A stretch of DNA of 64,000 nt, taken from contig NZ_JBHRXI010000016.1 of assembly GCF_042648365.1 (NCBI RefSeq), positions 372,001 through 436,000 of the forward strand. The letters run 5' to 3'. Each line of letters begins with the position of its first letter. The first letter of the stretch is position 1. The position numbers and the translations under genes were made by a program. The stretch comes from Lutimaribacter_A marinistellae. GTDB taxonomy: Bacteria > Pseudomonadota > Alphaproteobacteria > Rhodobacterales > Rhodobacteraceae. The notes beneath the pieces are model-generated. The model saw only the letters and a list, made by a program, of their open reading frames with translations, was not told the DNA's origin and ran no database searches. Positions 18,389 through 27,347 of this stretch are shown piece after piece.

Positions 18389-18991
18389 TCAGAAGCGGTG
18401 AACGTAGCTGAGGCCGATCAGGACGGGGTCGATCTCGGCCGTGCCGATGGCTGCCCCGTTGAGCGTGGCGTCGGTGTCGATATCGAACCAGCGCACGTTC
18501 AGGCGAACGGCGCCCTGATCACTGACGGCATAGTCGAGACCGGCCTGAACCGAGACTCCCCAGGAATCCTTGAGCTCGAGATTGCCGAGGGCGGTGCTTT
18601 CCTCGAAGAAGGTCGTGTAGTTCACGCCGAGGCCGACATAGGGCGTCCACGCGCTCTGGTTCGCGAAGTGATAGTTGAGCGACAAGGTGGGCGGCAGGTG
18701 CTTGGTGCTGGCAGCAACCGTACCGTTCAGCGAGATGTCATGGCTGAAAGGTGTCGCGGCCAGAATCTCGATGCCGAGGTTGTCGCGGATGAAGTACTCG
18801 AAGGTGAAGATCGGACGCGTGTCGTCATCGATCGTCACACTGGCACCCGCCAGCGTGCCGTTATTGGATTTGGGCGTCAGATAGCCGAGACCGATACCAA
18901 CGGTCATATCGCCCTGCGATTGCGCAAGGGCGGGGCCGGATACTGCAACAAGAGCAGTTGTCAGGGCCAGGGCGGCGGAAAGGCGAGTCAT
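18389..18991 (-). CDS. ompW: OmpW-family outer membrane protein
   Basis: A 200-residue eight-stranded beta-barrel protein. The signal peptide MTRLSAALALTTALVAVSGPALAQ is followed by GDMTVGIGLGYLTPKSNNG. Later strands are ideal for OmpW: PTLSLNYHFANQSAWTPYVG, GLGVNYTTFF, and the C-terminal YVHRF ending in Phe, the signal for barrel assembly. OmpW proteins form narrow hydrophobic channels. The start at 18991 is chosen over an upstream ATG because it directly precedes the signal peptide and has AGAGGG upstream. It sits on the opposite strand inside the leucine module and has an FNR-like box upstream. Confidence 0.9.
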   Translation of the reverse strand: MTRLSAALALTTALVAVSGPALAQSQGDMTVGIGLGYLTPKSNNGTLAGASVTIDDDTRPIFTFEYFIRDNLGIEILAATPFSHDISLNGTVAASTKHLPPTLSLNYHFANQSAWTPYVGLGVNYTTFFEESTALGNLELKDSWGVSVQAGLDYAVSDQGAVRLNVRWFDIDTDATLNGAAIGTAEIDPVLIGLSYVHRF

Positions 18992-19061
18992 GGTGATCCC
19001 TCTTCTTGGATGGGGTTTTGCGTTGACAGCCAGAGCAAATCGAACATCGGCGGGACGCGCA

Positions 19062-19075
19062 CTGATCTCGATCAA
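19062..19075 (-). promoter_or_regulatory. FNR/FnrL-type box upstream of ompW
   Basis: The sequence CTGATCTCGATCAA differs at one base from the FNR consensus TTGAT-N4-ATCAA. It lies about 70 bp upstream of the ompW start, a reasonable position for activation at about -41. OmpW genes are oxygen-regulated by Fnr in several proteobacteria. It also lies about 70 bp upstream of the divergent acyl-CoA synthetase. Confidence 0.5.
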
Positions 19076-19143
19076 ATGGACTTCTTCCGAGCGTTCCTTG
19101 GCTGCACTTCTTATCCCTTGATTTCAATTGCTTGTGGGTGGGT

Positions 19144-20682
19144 GTGAAGGTGGCTTTCGCTGCTCGCATACCCGGTTTGACGCAGGCGAAGAGCTGGAAT
19201 TTGCCCGCGCGGTTGAACATGGCGCGCGATTGCCTTTCGCACCCGGCCGGAGCGACGGCCATCATCGATCTGAACGGCGGTGACCGACGCGAGGTCAGCT
19301 ATGGTGAACTGGCAAGGATGACGGACACCATCGCGCGTCGGTTGTTGCAGGACGTGCGTCCCGGCGACCGCGTCGGCGTCTTGCTGAGCCAGTCACCCTG
19401 GTGTGCGGCCTCCCACCTTGCGATCTGGAAGATCGGCGCGATTTCGGTTCCGCTGTTCAAATTGTTCAAGCATGACGCCCTTGCCAGCCGGATCGACGAC
19501 GCGGGGCTGACCCTGGTGTTGACCGATATCAAGGGGGCCGCGCAACTGGGCGATCTGGCGCGACCGCTCATAGCGTCTGATTGCGGCTTGGAGGGCGAGC
19601 AGGTCGGCTATGCCGAAACAGGGCCAGATGATCCGGCGATCCTGATCTATACCTCGGGCACCACGGGCAAACCCAAAGGGGCACTGCACGGGCATCGCGT
19701 ATTGACCGGGCATCTGCCGGGCGTTTCAATCAGCCACGATCACCTGCGCGAGGGCGATTGCCTGTGGACGCCCGCGGATTGGGCCTGGATCGGCGGGTTG
19801 TTCGATGTGCTGATGCCGGGGCTGATGCTGGGGATACCCGTGGTTGCTGCACGGCTGGACAAGTTTACCCCCGAAGCGGCGGCTCAGGTCGTGGCCGACG
19901 GCGGTGTACGGAACGTATTTTTCCCGCCGACCGCGCTGCGCATGCTGAAGGCGGCCGGGCAGAAAATTCCGGGCTTGCGTTCGGTAGCAAGCGGGGGCGA
20001 GCCCCTGGGCGCTGAAATGCTGGCTTGGGGGCGCGAGGCATTCGGACTGACGATCAACGAATTCTACGGCCAGACGGAATGCAACATGACCGTCTCGTCC
20101 TGCGCGGTGGATTTCCCGGTTCAGCCCGGCTGCATCGGGAAACCGGTTCCAGGACACGAAGTGGCGGTGATCGATGCCAACGGCATCTCTACGACTGATG
20201 AGGGCGATGTTGCTATTCGTCGAGGTTCGGCCTCCATGATGCTGGAATATTGGAACAATCCCGAAGCCACTGCCGCGAAGTTCCGCGAAGACTGGCTTGT
20301 CACCGGCGATCGCGGAAAATGGGAAGGCGATTACCTGCGCTTCGTCGGGCGTGAGGATGACGTGATAACCTCGGCCGGCTACCGCATCGGCCCGGCAGAG
20401 ATCGAAGACTGCCTGATGACCCACCCGGCGGTGGCCACGGTCGGCGTCGTCGGCAAGCCCGACCCGCTCAGGACAGAGATCGTCAAGGCCTATGTGGTCC
20501 GCAAACCTGGATCCGGGGTCACGGAGTCCGAACTTCAGTCATGGGTGAAGGAGCGCCTCGCAAGCTACTCTTACCCAAGGGAAATAACCTTTCTTGGCGA
20601 GCTGCCGATGACCGTTACCGGCAAGGTGATCCGCAAGGAATTGAAGCGCCGCGCCGCGGCAGAACAGGAGGCCCAAAAGTGA
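19144..20682 (+). CDS. AMP-forming acyl-CoA synthetase in the leucine module
   Basis: About 512 residues, an ANL-superfamily ligase. The AMP/phosphate loop is LIYTSGTTGKPKGALHGH, the A5 motif FYGQTECNMTVSSC, the hinge region RFVGREDDVITSAGYRIGP, and the catalytic Lys segment MTVTGKVIRKELKRR. It activates a carboxylic acid to its CoA ester; from context the substrate may be isovalerate, acetoacetate or another short or medium acid. The start is uncertain: no ATG fits, and GTG codons at 19144 and 19150 are the best candidates. Its stop overlaps the mccB start, so expression with mccB is coupled. Confidence 0.85.
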   Translation: MKVAFAARIPGLTQAKSWNLPARLNMARDCLSHPAGATAIIDLNGGDRREVSYGELARMTDTIARRLLQDVRPGDRVGVLLSQSPWCAASHLAIWKIGAISVPLFKLFKHDALASRIDDAGLTLVLTDIKGAAQLGDLARPLIASDCGLEGEQVGYAETGPDDPAILIYTSGTTGKPKGALHGHRVLTGHLPGVSISHDHLREGDCLWTPADWAWIGGLFDVLMPGLMLGIPVVAARLDKFTPEAAAQVVADGGVRNVFFPPTALRMLKAAGQKIPGLRSVASGGEPLGAEMLAWGREAFGLTINEFYGQTECNMTVSSCAVDFPVQPGCIGKPVPGHEVAVIDANGISTTDEGDVAIRRGSASMMLEYWNNPEATAAKFREDWLVTGDRGKWEGDYLRFVGREDDVITSAGYRIGPAEIEDCLMTHPAVATVGVVGKPDPLRTEIVKAYVVRKPGSGVTESELQSWVKERLASYSYPREITFLGELPMTVTGKVIRKELKRRAAAEQEAQK

Positions 20683-22283
20683 AGCTGTCGTCCAAGGCCA
20701 TGCCCGCATCCGAGGCGTTCAGGGAAAACCGCGCCGCCCATCTCGACGCGCTGGCGCAGATATCCGAGGCCGCCGAAGCAGCCCGCCAGGGCGGCGGGGA
20801 AAAATCGCGCGCGCGCCATGAAAGCCGTGGCAAGATGCTGCCGCGCCGACGGGTTGCGAACCTGCTCGACCCCGGTTCGCCATTCCTGGAAATCGGCGCG
20901 ACTGCTGCCCATGACATGTACGGTGGCGCTGCGCCCTGTGCCGGTGTCATCGCCGGGATCGGCCGGGTCGAGGGGCAGGAAGTGATGGTGGTCTGCAACG
21001 ACGCCACCGTGAAGGGCGGCACGTATTACCCGATGACGGTCAAGAAACACCTGCGGGCCCAAGAAATTGCGGAGCAGAACAACCTGCCTTGCATCTACCT
21101 CGTGGACTCGGGCGGGGCGAACCTGCCGAACCAGGACGAAGTGTTCCCGGACCGTGACCATTTCGGTCGGATCTTCTTCAACCAGGCGAACATGTCAGCC
21201 AAGGGAATTCCGCAGATCGCCGTGGTGATGGGGTCCTGTACCGCAGGCGGTGCTTATGTCCCGGCCATGTCCGATGTGACGATCATCGTCAAGGAACAGG
21301 GCACGATCTTTCTTGCCGGCCCGCCCTTGGTTAAGGCAGCGACCGGCGAGGTGGTGAGTGCCGAGGATCTGGGAGGCGGCGACGTTCATACGCGGCTTTC
21401 CGGCGTGGCAGATTACTTGGCCGAGGATGACGCCCACGCGCTTGCGCTGGCACGCCGTGCCGTCCGCTCGCTCAACCGCCGCAAGCCGCAGACCGTAGAC
21501 TGGCAATCGCCTGAAGAGCCGGCATATGACCCAGACGAGATCCTCGGCGTCGTTCCGGCGGACCTTCGCACGCCCTATGACATTCGCGAAGTGATCGCGA
21601 GGCTGGTGGACGGGTCGCGCTTTGACGAGTTCAAACCGCGCTTTGGCGAGACGCTCGTGACCGGTTTTGCGCATCTCAAAGGCTGTCCGATCGGGATCAT
21701 CGCCAACAACGGTGTGCTGTTTTCGGAATCTGCGGCCAAGGGCGCGCATTTCGTCGAACTGTGCAGCCAGCGTAAGATACCGCTTGTGTTCCTCCAGAAC
21801 ATCACCGGCTTCATGGTCGGCCGCCGCTATGAAAACGAGGGGATCGCGCGACACGGCGCCAAGATGGTGACCGCAGTGGCCACGACCAAGGTGCCGAAAG
21901 TTACCATGTTGGTCGGCGGCTCTTTCGGTGCGGGCAATTACGGCATGGCCGGGCGGGCCTATTCCCCGCGCTTCCTGTGGACATGGCCCAACAGCCGGAT
22001 CTCGGTCATGGGGGGAGAGCAGGCAGCCGGCGTTCTGGCGACGGTCAAGCGCGACGGCATCGAGCGCACAGGCGGCACCTGGTCGGCCGAAGAAGAGGCC
22101 GAGTTCAAGCGCCCCACGCTCGAGATGTTCGCGCACCAGTCGCACCCGCTCTATGCCTCTGCCCGGCTGTGGGACGATGGGGTGATCGACCCACGCAAGA
22201 GCCGCGACGTGCTGGCCCTGAGCCTGAGTGCCGCGCTGAACGCTCCTATCGAGGACACGCGTTTCGGCGTGTTCCGGATGTGA
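20679..22283 (+). CDS. mccB: 3-methylcrotonyl-CoA carboxylase, carboxyltransferase (beta) subunit
   Basis: A 534-residue carboxyltransferase that moves the carboxyl group from biotin to 3-methylcrotonyl-CoA, giving 3-methylglutaconyl-CoA. Typical features are RHESRGKMLPRRRVANLLDPGSPF near residue 48, MGSCTAGGAYVPAMSD, and LVGGSFGAGNYGMAGRAYSP. The GTG at 20679 is preceded by a perfect AGGAGG with 6 bases spacing and overlaps the previous stop. Pairing with mccA (22953) and the ivd/hmgL context separates it from propionyl-CoA carboxylase. Confidence 0.93.
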   Translation: MKLSSKAMPASEAFRENRAAHLDALAQISEAAEAARQGGGEKSRARHESRGKMLPRRRVANLLDPGSPFLEIGATAAHDMYGGAAPCAGVIAGIGRVEGQEVMVVCNDATVKGGTYYPMTVKKHLRAQEIAEQNNLPCIYLVDSGGANLPNQDEVFPDRDHFGRIFFNQANMSAKGIPQIAVVMGSCTAGGAYVPAMSDVTIIVKEQGTIFLAGPPLVKAATGEVVSAEDLGGGDVHTRLSGVADYLAEDDAHALALARRAVRSLNRRKPQTVDWQSPEEPAYDPDEILGVVPADLRTPYDIREVIARLVDGSRFDEFKPRFGETLVTGFAHLKGCPIGIIANNGVLFSESAAKGAHFVELCSQRKIPLVFLQNITGFMVGRRYENEGIARHGAKMVTAVATTKVPKVTMLVGGSFGAGNYGMAGRAYSPRFLWTWPNSRISVMGGEQAAGVLATVKRDGIERTGGTWSAEEEAEFKRPTLEMFAHQSHPLYASARLWDDGVIDPRKSRDVLALSLSAALNAPIEDTRFGVFRM

Positions 22284-22385
22284 GCGCGCACATGTCTGTG
22301 AAAGGGTTCATCATTGATCCGAGTGGCCCAGAGTTTGACACGGTTCCGCCATGCGAACGAACGGGCTGCCACATAGGCTTCGGTC

Positions 22386-22934
22386 ATGCGCAATCGCAGG
22401 ATCATCCCCTTCAGCCGCGACTATCGCCGCGAGCGCAAGTTCGACATGGGCCTCTCCACATTTGGGCGGCGCCGGAGGCGCGTTGCCGATCCGGCGGTCT
22501 ACCTGAAGCGGGTGGTGTTCGTATCCGCCGTGTTGCTCATGGCGTTGCAACTGCTGCCCGATGCGGCCATCGCGGTCGTACAGCGGCCCGAACCAAGCAG
22601 TTGCAGGGTGGTTTCGGTCGTGGACGGCGACACGGTGCGCATCTGGTGTCCGGCAAAGGGTCTGGAACGGGCCCGGCTGACGGGGTTCGATACACCGGAG
22701 GTCTTCAGCCCGAAATGTGCACAGGAATTCGTGCAGGGAACAAAGGCGACCTGGGCGCTTCGCTACATGCTCCTGCAGGCAGGCGAAGTTGCGATCGTCA
22801 AACAGGGAACGGATCGCTACGACCGCGCCCTTGCGAAACTCTGGGTGGACGGTTTTCCCGTATCCGCCAAAATGATCGAAAAGGGGCTTGCCCGGCCATA
22901 TTCCGGCGGAACGCGGAAGGGATGGTGCGGCTGA
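22386..22934 (+). CDS. Membrane-anchored thermonuclease (SNase)-like protein inside the mcc operon
   Basis: A 182-residue protein. After a basic N-terminus (RRERK, RRRRR), residues about 41-63 form one membrane span (VVFVSAVLLMALQLL). The rest is a staphylococcal-nuclease fold: CRVVSVVDGDTVRIWC and RLTGFDTPEV, with later DRYDRALAKLWVDG and KGLARPYSGGTRKGWC. SNase proteins cut DNA or RNA with Ca2+. The active-site Asp in DGDTV and the Arg of RARL are present; the usual Glu is less clear. It lies between mccB and mccA, where no nuclease is needed, so it is probably a passenger. A later start at ATG 22446 is possible. Confidence 0.8.
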   Translation: MRNRRIIPFSRDYRRERKFDMGLSTFGRRRRRVADPAVYLKRVVFVSAVLLMALQLLPDAAIAVVQRPEPSSCRVVSVVDGDTVRIWCPAKGLERARLTGFDTPEVFSPKCAQEFVQGTKATWALRYMLLQAGEVAIVKQGTDRYDRALAKLWVDGFPVSAKMIEKGLARPYSGGTRKGWCG

Positions 22935-22952
22935 CCCGAGGAGAGGCTGCAC

Positions 22953-24884
22953 ATGTTCGATAAGATCCTGATTGCCAACCGCGGCGAGATCGCCTGCCGC
23001 GTGATGGAAACGGCCCGCGCTATGGGCGTGAAGACCGTTGCCGTCTATTCCGACGCCGATGCAGCGGCCAAGCATGTCGCGATGGCAGACGAGGCCGTGC
23101 ATATCGGCGGGGCCGCTCCGGCGGAAAGCTACCTCAAGGGCGATGTGATCATCGACGCCGCGAAACGCACCGGCGCCCAGGCCATTCACCCGGGCTATGG
23201 CTTTCTGTCCGAGAACCCGGGTTTCGTGGAGGCTGTAGAGGCTGCCGGCCTGACCTTTGTCGGGCCGTCTGCCGACGCGATCCGCAAGATGGGCCTCAAG
23301 GACGCGGCCAAGGCCCTGATGGAAGAGGCCGGTGTGCCGGTCGTTCCGGGCTATCACGGCGACAATCAGGACCCCGAACACCTGTCGGGGGCCGCGGATA
23401 CGATCGGCTACCCGGTGCTTATCAAGGCGGTCGCGGGTGGCGGCGGCAAGGGAATGCGTCTGGTCGAGAAGCCATCCGACTTTGCGACCGCCCTCGAAAG
23501 CGCGCGGGGCGAGGCCAAGACCGCCTTTGGCAATGATGCGGTGCTGGTCGAGAAATTCGTGTCCAAGCCACGCCATATCGAGGTTCAGATCTTTGGCGAC
23601 GGGACCCACGCCGTGCATCTGTTCGAGCGGGACTGCTCGCTCCAGCGGCGGCACCAGAAGGTGATCGAAGAAGCACCCGCACCCGGCATGACGCCCGAGA
23701 TGCGCGAGGCCATGGGACAAGCGGGCGTGCGCGCTGCCGAGGCCATCGGTTACAAGGGGGCCGGGACCGTCGAATTCATTGTCGACGCCTCGGAAGGGCT
23801 GCGGCCGGATCGGTTCTATTTCATGGAGATGAACACGCGTCTGCAGGTCGAACACCCGGTGACCGAAGCGATCACGGGTGTCGATCTGGTCGAGTGGCAG
23901 CTGCGCGTGGCGGCAGGGGAAACCCTGCCCAAGCGGCAGGAAGACCTGACCATCACCGGACACGCGTTCGAAGCACGGCTATATGCCGAGGATGTGCCCA
24001 AGGGCTTCTTGCCGGCGACCGGGACGCTCACGCATCTAGAGTTTCCCGCGCAAGCCCGTGCCGATAGCGGAGTGCGCGCCGGTGACACGATCAGCCCGTG
24101 GTACGATCCGATGATTGCCAAGGTGATCGTGCACGGTCCGACCCGCGCCGTGGCGCTCGCCTCCCTGGCCCGTGCGCTGGAACAGACGCAGGTTGCGGGG
24201 ACGGTGACCAACCTTGCCTTCCTCGGGGCGTTGGCACGGCACGAGGGCTTTTTCGCCGGCGATGTCGACACGGGACTGATCGGTCGCGATATCGACAGCC
24301 TTTTGCGTGCCCCCGCACCCGAGACACGGCACAAGGCTGCCGCGGCCATGGTTGCGCTGGGTCTGACGGAGAGCGATTGGGATACCGGTTTCACCCTGTG
24401 GGCGTCCTTGCACCGGTCGGTTTCGTTGTCGTGGCAAGGAGAGGTGTTGACCGCCGACGTGCAGGTAGACGGAGCGGATCGCCAACGCTGGACGATAGAC
24501 GGTGACGAGGCCGTTGCCGAGCGCGTGGGCGCCGCATGGCAGATTGACGGCCAGCCGATGCCGCCGGTCGCGCGTGCCGGTTCCGTCGTTACGGTCTTTG
24601 ACCAGTATGGTCTGGCGTTCGATGTGGTTGACCCGCTGGAGCGTGCCGCAGGTGCCATCGGAGATGGCAACGTGATCGAGGCGCCGATGCCCGGGTTGGT
24701 CAAGGCGGTCTATGCCAAGGCAGGGCAGGCGGTTCAGGAGGGTGATCGTCTTGCCGTTCTCGAGGCGATGAAGATGGAGCATTCGCTTCTCGCCGCTCGG
24801 GACGGGGTGGTCGCCGAGGTGCTGTGCGAGGCCGGTACGCAGGTAGAGGCAGGGGCGGCGCTGGTGCGTCTGGAAGAGGCATGA
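22953..24884 (+). CDS. mccA: 3-methylcrotonyl-CoA carboxylase, biotin carboxylase/BCCP (alpha) subunit
   Basis: A 643-residue biotin enzyme. It opens with the carboxylase signature FDKILIANRGEIACRVM, has the ATP-grasp loop KAVAGGGGKGMRLV, and EMNTRLQVEHPVTEAITG. The C-terminal BCCP domain carries VLEAMKMEHSLLA, the Lys of AMKM being biotinylated. With mccB it carboxylates 3-methylcrotonyl-CoA. GAGGAGAGG precedes the ATG. The nuclease-like gene upstream separates it from mccB by about 670 bp, but the direction is shared. Confidence 0.94.
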   Translation: MFDKILIANRGEIACRVMETARAMGVKTVAVYSDADAAAKHVAMADEAVHIGGAAPAESYLKGDVIIDAAKRTGAQAIHPGYGFLSENPGFVEAVEAAGLTFVGPSADAIRKMGLKDAAKALMEEAGVPVVPGYHGDNQDPEHLSGAADTIGYPVLIKAVAGGGGKGMRLVEKPSDFATALESARGEAKTAFGNDAVLVEKFVSKPRHIEVQIFGDGTHAVHLFERDCSLQRRHQKVIEEAPAPGMTPEMREAMGQAGVRAAEAIGYKGAGTVEFIVDASEGLRPDRFYFMEMNTRLQVEHPVTEAITGVDLVEWQLRVAAGETLPKRQEDLTITGHAFEARLYAEDVPKGFLPATGTLTHLEFPAQARADSGVRAGDTISPWYDPMIAKVIVHGPTRAVALASLARALEQTQVAGTVTNLAFLGALARHEGFFAGDVDTGLIGRDIDSLLRAPAPETRHKAAAAMVALGLTESDWDTGFTLWASLHRSVSLSWQGEVLTADVQVDGADRQRWTIDGDEAVAERVGAAWQIDGQPMPPVARAGSVVTVFDQYGLAFDVVDPLERAAGAIGDGNVIEAPMPGLVKAVYAKAGQAVQEGDRLAVLEAMKMEHSLLAARDGVVAEVLCEAGTQVEAGAALVRLEEA

Positions 24885-24963
24885 CCCTTGCCCCGGCCGG
24901 GTACGCGTGGCAGCGTTCGTGGCATCCGTATCTGACACGAGTTCAAGCACGAAAGGCGCGGGC

Positions 24964-25827
24964 ATGACCGAACGAGTCGAGATTTTCGAGGTTGGCCCAC
25001 GTGATGGGCTGCAAAACGAAAAGCGCGAGATCCCCGTCGCGGAAAAGGTCGCTCTGGTCGATTGCCTGAGCCGCGCGGGGTTCAGCCGGATCGAGGTGGC
25101 AAGCTTCGTTTCGCCGAAATGGGTTCCGCAGATGGCCGGCTCGGCCGAAGTGCTGGCGGGGATCACCCGTGCCGAAAAGGTACGGTATGCCGCGCTGACA
25201 CCGAACATGCGCGGGTACGAGGATGCGCTGGCGGCGCATGCGGATGAAATCGCGGTATTCGCGTCGGCATCCGAAGGGTTTTCGAAAGCAAACATCAACG
25301 CGACCATCGAAGAGAGCATCAAGCGTTTCGTTCCGATTCTCGAGGCGGCGCGCCACATCGACCTTCCGGTGCGTGGCTATGTCTCTTGCGTGACGGACTG
25401 TCCCTATGACGGGCCGACTCCGCCCGAGAAGGTTGCCGAGGTTGCTGACCGGCTGTTCTCGCTGGGCTGTTACGAGATTTCGCTGGGGGACACGGTGGGC
25501 CAAGGCACGCCTGACAAGATCGCACGCATGTTGATGGCTGTGCGCGAGGTCGTGCCCGTCACGCGGCTTGCCGGTCACTACCACGACACCGGTGGGCGGG
25601 CGATCGCCAATATCGACGCCTCGCTTTCGCTCGGGGTGCGGGTGTTTGATGCGGCTGTCGGCGGTCTGGGCGGGTGCCCCTACGCGCCCGGCGCTGCGGG
25701 CAATGTCGCGACCGAGGCTGTAGCCGCACATCTCGAGCGGTTGGGATACGAGACCGGTCTGGATCTCGGGGTTCTGGACGAGGCGGCGCAGATGGCGCGC
25801 GCGATGCGAGGAAATGTCAATGTATGA
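24964..25827 (+). CDS. hmgL: Hydroxymethylglutaryl-CoA lyase
   Basis: A 287-residue TIM-barrel lyase splitting HMG-CoA into acetoacetate and acetyl-CoA, the last step of leucine degradation. Motifs are IFEVGPRDGLQNEKREIP at the N-terminus, YVSCVTDCPYDGPTPPEKV, HYHDTGGRAIANI (metal-binding His pair) and GLGGCPYAPGAAGNVATEA, whose Cys is the catalytic loop residue. The ATG at 24964 follows GGCGCGGGC and removes a 19-residue unconserved tail. It overlaps the next gene by about 8 bp. Confidence 0.95.
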   Translation: MTERVEIFEVGPRDGLQNEKREIPVAEKVALVDCLSRAGFSRIEVASFVSPKWVPQMAGSAEVLAGITRAEKVRYAALTPNMRGYEDALAAHADEIAVFASASEGFSKANINATIEESIKRFVPILEAARHIDLPVRGYVSCVTDCPYDGPTPPEKVAEVADRLFSLGCYEISLGDTVGQGTPDKIARMLMAVREVVPVTRLAGHYHDTGGRAIANIDASLSLGVRVFDAAVGGLGGCPYAPGAAGNVATEAVAAHLERLGYETGLDLGVLDEAAQMARAMRGNVNV

Positions 25828-26602
25828 GACGCTGGACCTTTCGGTAGATGATCGCGGCGTGGCGCGGCTGGTGTTGAACCGGGTCGAGAAGCACAATGCG
25901 CTGTCAGCGCAGATGATCGCCGAGCTGACGCAGGCGGCGCAAAGGCTGGGTGCTGACGATGCCGTGCGTGTCGTTGTCCTGACTGGCGCGGGTAAAAGCT
26001 TCTGTGCCGGTGGTGATCTGGCCTGGATGCAGCAGCAGATGGCGGCGGATCCCGAGACGCGGTTTGCCGAGGCGCGCAAACTCGCCGAGATGTTGCAGGC
26101 GCTCAACACGCTGCCCAAGCCCCTGATCGGCGCGTTGCAGGGCAATGCGTTCGGAGGCGGGGTCGGCATGGCGTCGGTCTGCGATGTGGCAATTGGCGTC
26201 GATACGCTCAAGATGGGGCTGACGGAGACCCGGTTGGGGCTGATACCTGCCACCATCGGGCCGTATGTAGTGGCCCGGATGGGCGAGGCGCGCGCGCGCC
26301 GGGTGTTCTTTTCCGCGCGTCTTTTTGGTGCCGAGGAAGCAGTTGAACTGGGTCTGTTGGCGCGCGCCGTTCCTGCCGAAGAACTGGAAGCAGCAGTCGA
26401 GGCCGAGGTCGTGCCCTACCTGTCCTGTGCACCGGGCGCGGTGGCCACATCAAAAGCATTGGTGCGCGACTTGGGCCCGCGGGTCGATGATGCCGCGATC
26501 GACGGAACCATTCGCGCCCTCGTGGACCGGTGGGAGACGGGAGAAGCTGCCGAGGGTATCGGTGCCTTTTTCGAGAAGCGCAAAGCTGCTTGGATGCGCT
26601 GA
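25820..26602 (+). CDS. Enoyl-CoA hydratase family, probable methylglutaconyl-CoA hydratase
   Basis: A 260-residue crotonase. The oxyanion-hole segments are visible: LTGAGKSFCAGGDLAWMQQ (first) and LQGNAFGGGVGMASVCDVAIG (second), with Glu in TETRLGLIPATI matching the catalytic acid position. Its place directly after hmgL and mcc suggests it hydrates 3-methylglutaconyl-CoA to HMG-CoA (LiuC role). The ATG at 25820 has GAGGAA at 8 bases; an ATG at 25814 sits too close to it. It overlaps the hmgL stop. Confidence 0.85.
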   Translation: MYETLDLSVDDRGVARLVLNRVEKHNALSAQMIAELTQAAQRLGADDAVRVVVLTGAGKSFCAGGDLAWMQQQMAADPETRFAEARKLAEMLQALNTLPKPLIGALQGNAFGGGVGMASVCDVAIGVDTLKMGLTETRLGLIPATIGPYVVARMGEARARRVFFSARLFGAEEAVELGLLARAVPAEELEAAVEAEVVPYLSCAPGAVATSKALVRDLGPRVDDAAIDGTIRALVDRWETGEAAEGIGAFFEKRKAAWMR

Positions 26603-26635
26603 GCCTCAGGTCGGCGGAACTTTGGAGGCACAGCC

Positions 26636-27337
26636 TTAGGTGGCGGTGTGGAAACAGGCTTCGCCCCGGCGCGCGATGAGTGCCGGCACAGGAGGCAGCT
26701 CACCCAAAACCGGCATGCGCAGTCCGGTGAACCCGGCTGCGTCCAGCGCCCTTGGCACGTCGTCGATCGTATGACCGCCGAGGAGCGCGAAGAAGGGCAG
26801 GCAGATCGCGGTCGTATCGAGCCCTTGTGCGGCTTCCTCGATCGAAGGCTGTTCTTCGACGAAGCCCACGCGCAGCGCAGGCGCGCCGAGTTTTCCTGAA
26901 AGGGCCAGCGCGAAATCGTTGGCGACACGTGCGGGATTCCGGCTCCGGCCCGATCCATGAGCGGCCAACACGATCGGCGTTTCAGCTGGTGACTGGTTCC
27001 GGTCGGCGATTACCGTGCGCAGGTGATCGGCCGTCAAGTCCGGCAAGTCAGGGTCGACACCGAGAGGGTCGAGAACGGGTATTGCGCGACCGTTGAGGCG
27101 GGCGGGCAGGGCGGACGTCACGAACCAGCCTTTGGCCATGAAGAGCGGATAGATCGCTGCCTTTTCCGGCAAGGCGGCGACAGCTGCTTCCAGCCGACCG
27201 GGCGCAGCCAGGGTGGCGGAACGGATCGTTAAATCCGAGGTTTCGTTCTGAACACGCGCGGCAAAGCGCGCCAGCGCGGCTTCGGCGGGGTCCGGGTCAG
27301 AAGGTTGGCCATGGGCGACGATCAAAAGCTCGGGCAT
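26636..27337 (-). CDS. CbiX/SirB-like chelatase-family protein
   Basis: A 233-residue two-lobed protein with the chelatase-fold pattern: LLIVAHGQPSDPDPAE at the N-terminus and a second half starting near residue 120 with IVLAAHGSGRSRNPARVA, plus GGHTIDDVP near 200. The two AHG motifs match metal/tetrapyrrole-binding His positions of CbiX and SirB. It may insert metal into sirohydrochlorin, but no cobalamin or siroheme genes adjoin. The ATG at 27337 has AAGGAG at 8 bases; a start six codons upstream overlaps that site. Convergent with the crotonase gene. Confidence 0.7.
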   Translation of the reverse strand: MPELLIVAHGQPSDPDPAEAALARFAARVQNETSDLTIRSATLAAPGRLEAAVAALPEKAAIYPLFMAKGWFVTSALPARLNGRAIPVLDPLGVDPDLPDLTADHLRTVIADRNQSPAETPIVLAAHGSGRSRNPARVANDFALALSGKLGAPALRVGFVEEQPSIEEAAQGLDTTAICLPFFALLGGHTIDDVPRALDAAGFTGLRMPVLGELPPVPALIARRGEACFHTAT

Positions 27338-27347
27338 TGCGATCTCC

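Noticed and set aside
22311..23963. A 550-codon open frame on the minus strand
   Set aside because: It is antisense to the nuclease-like gene and mccA, where biotin-carboxylase motifs are unambiguous.
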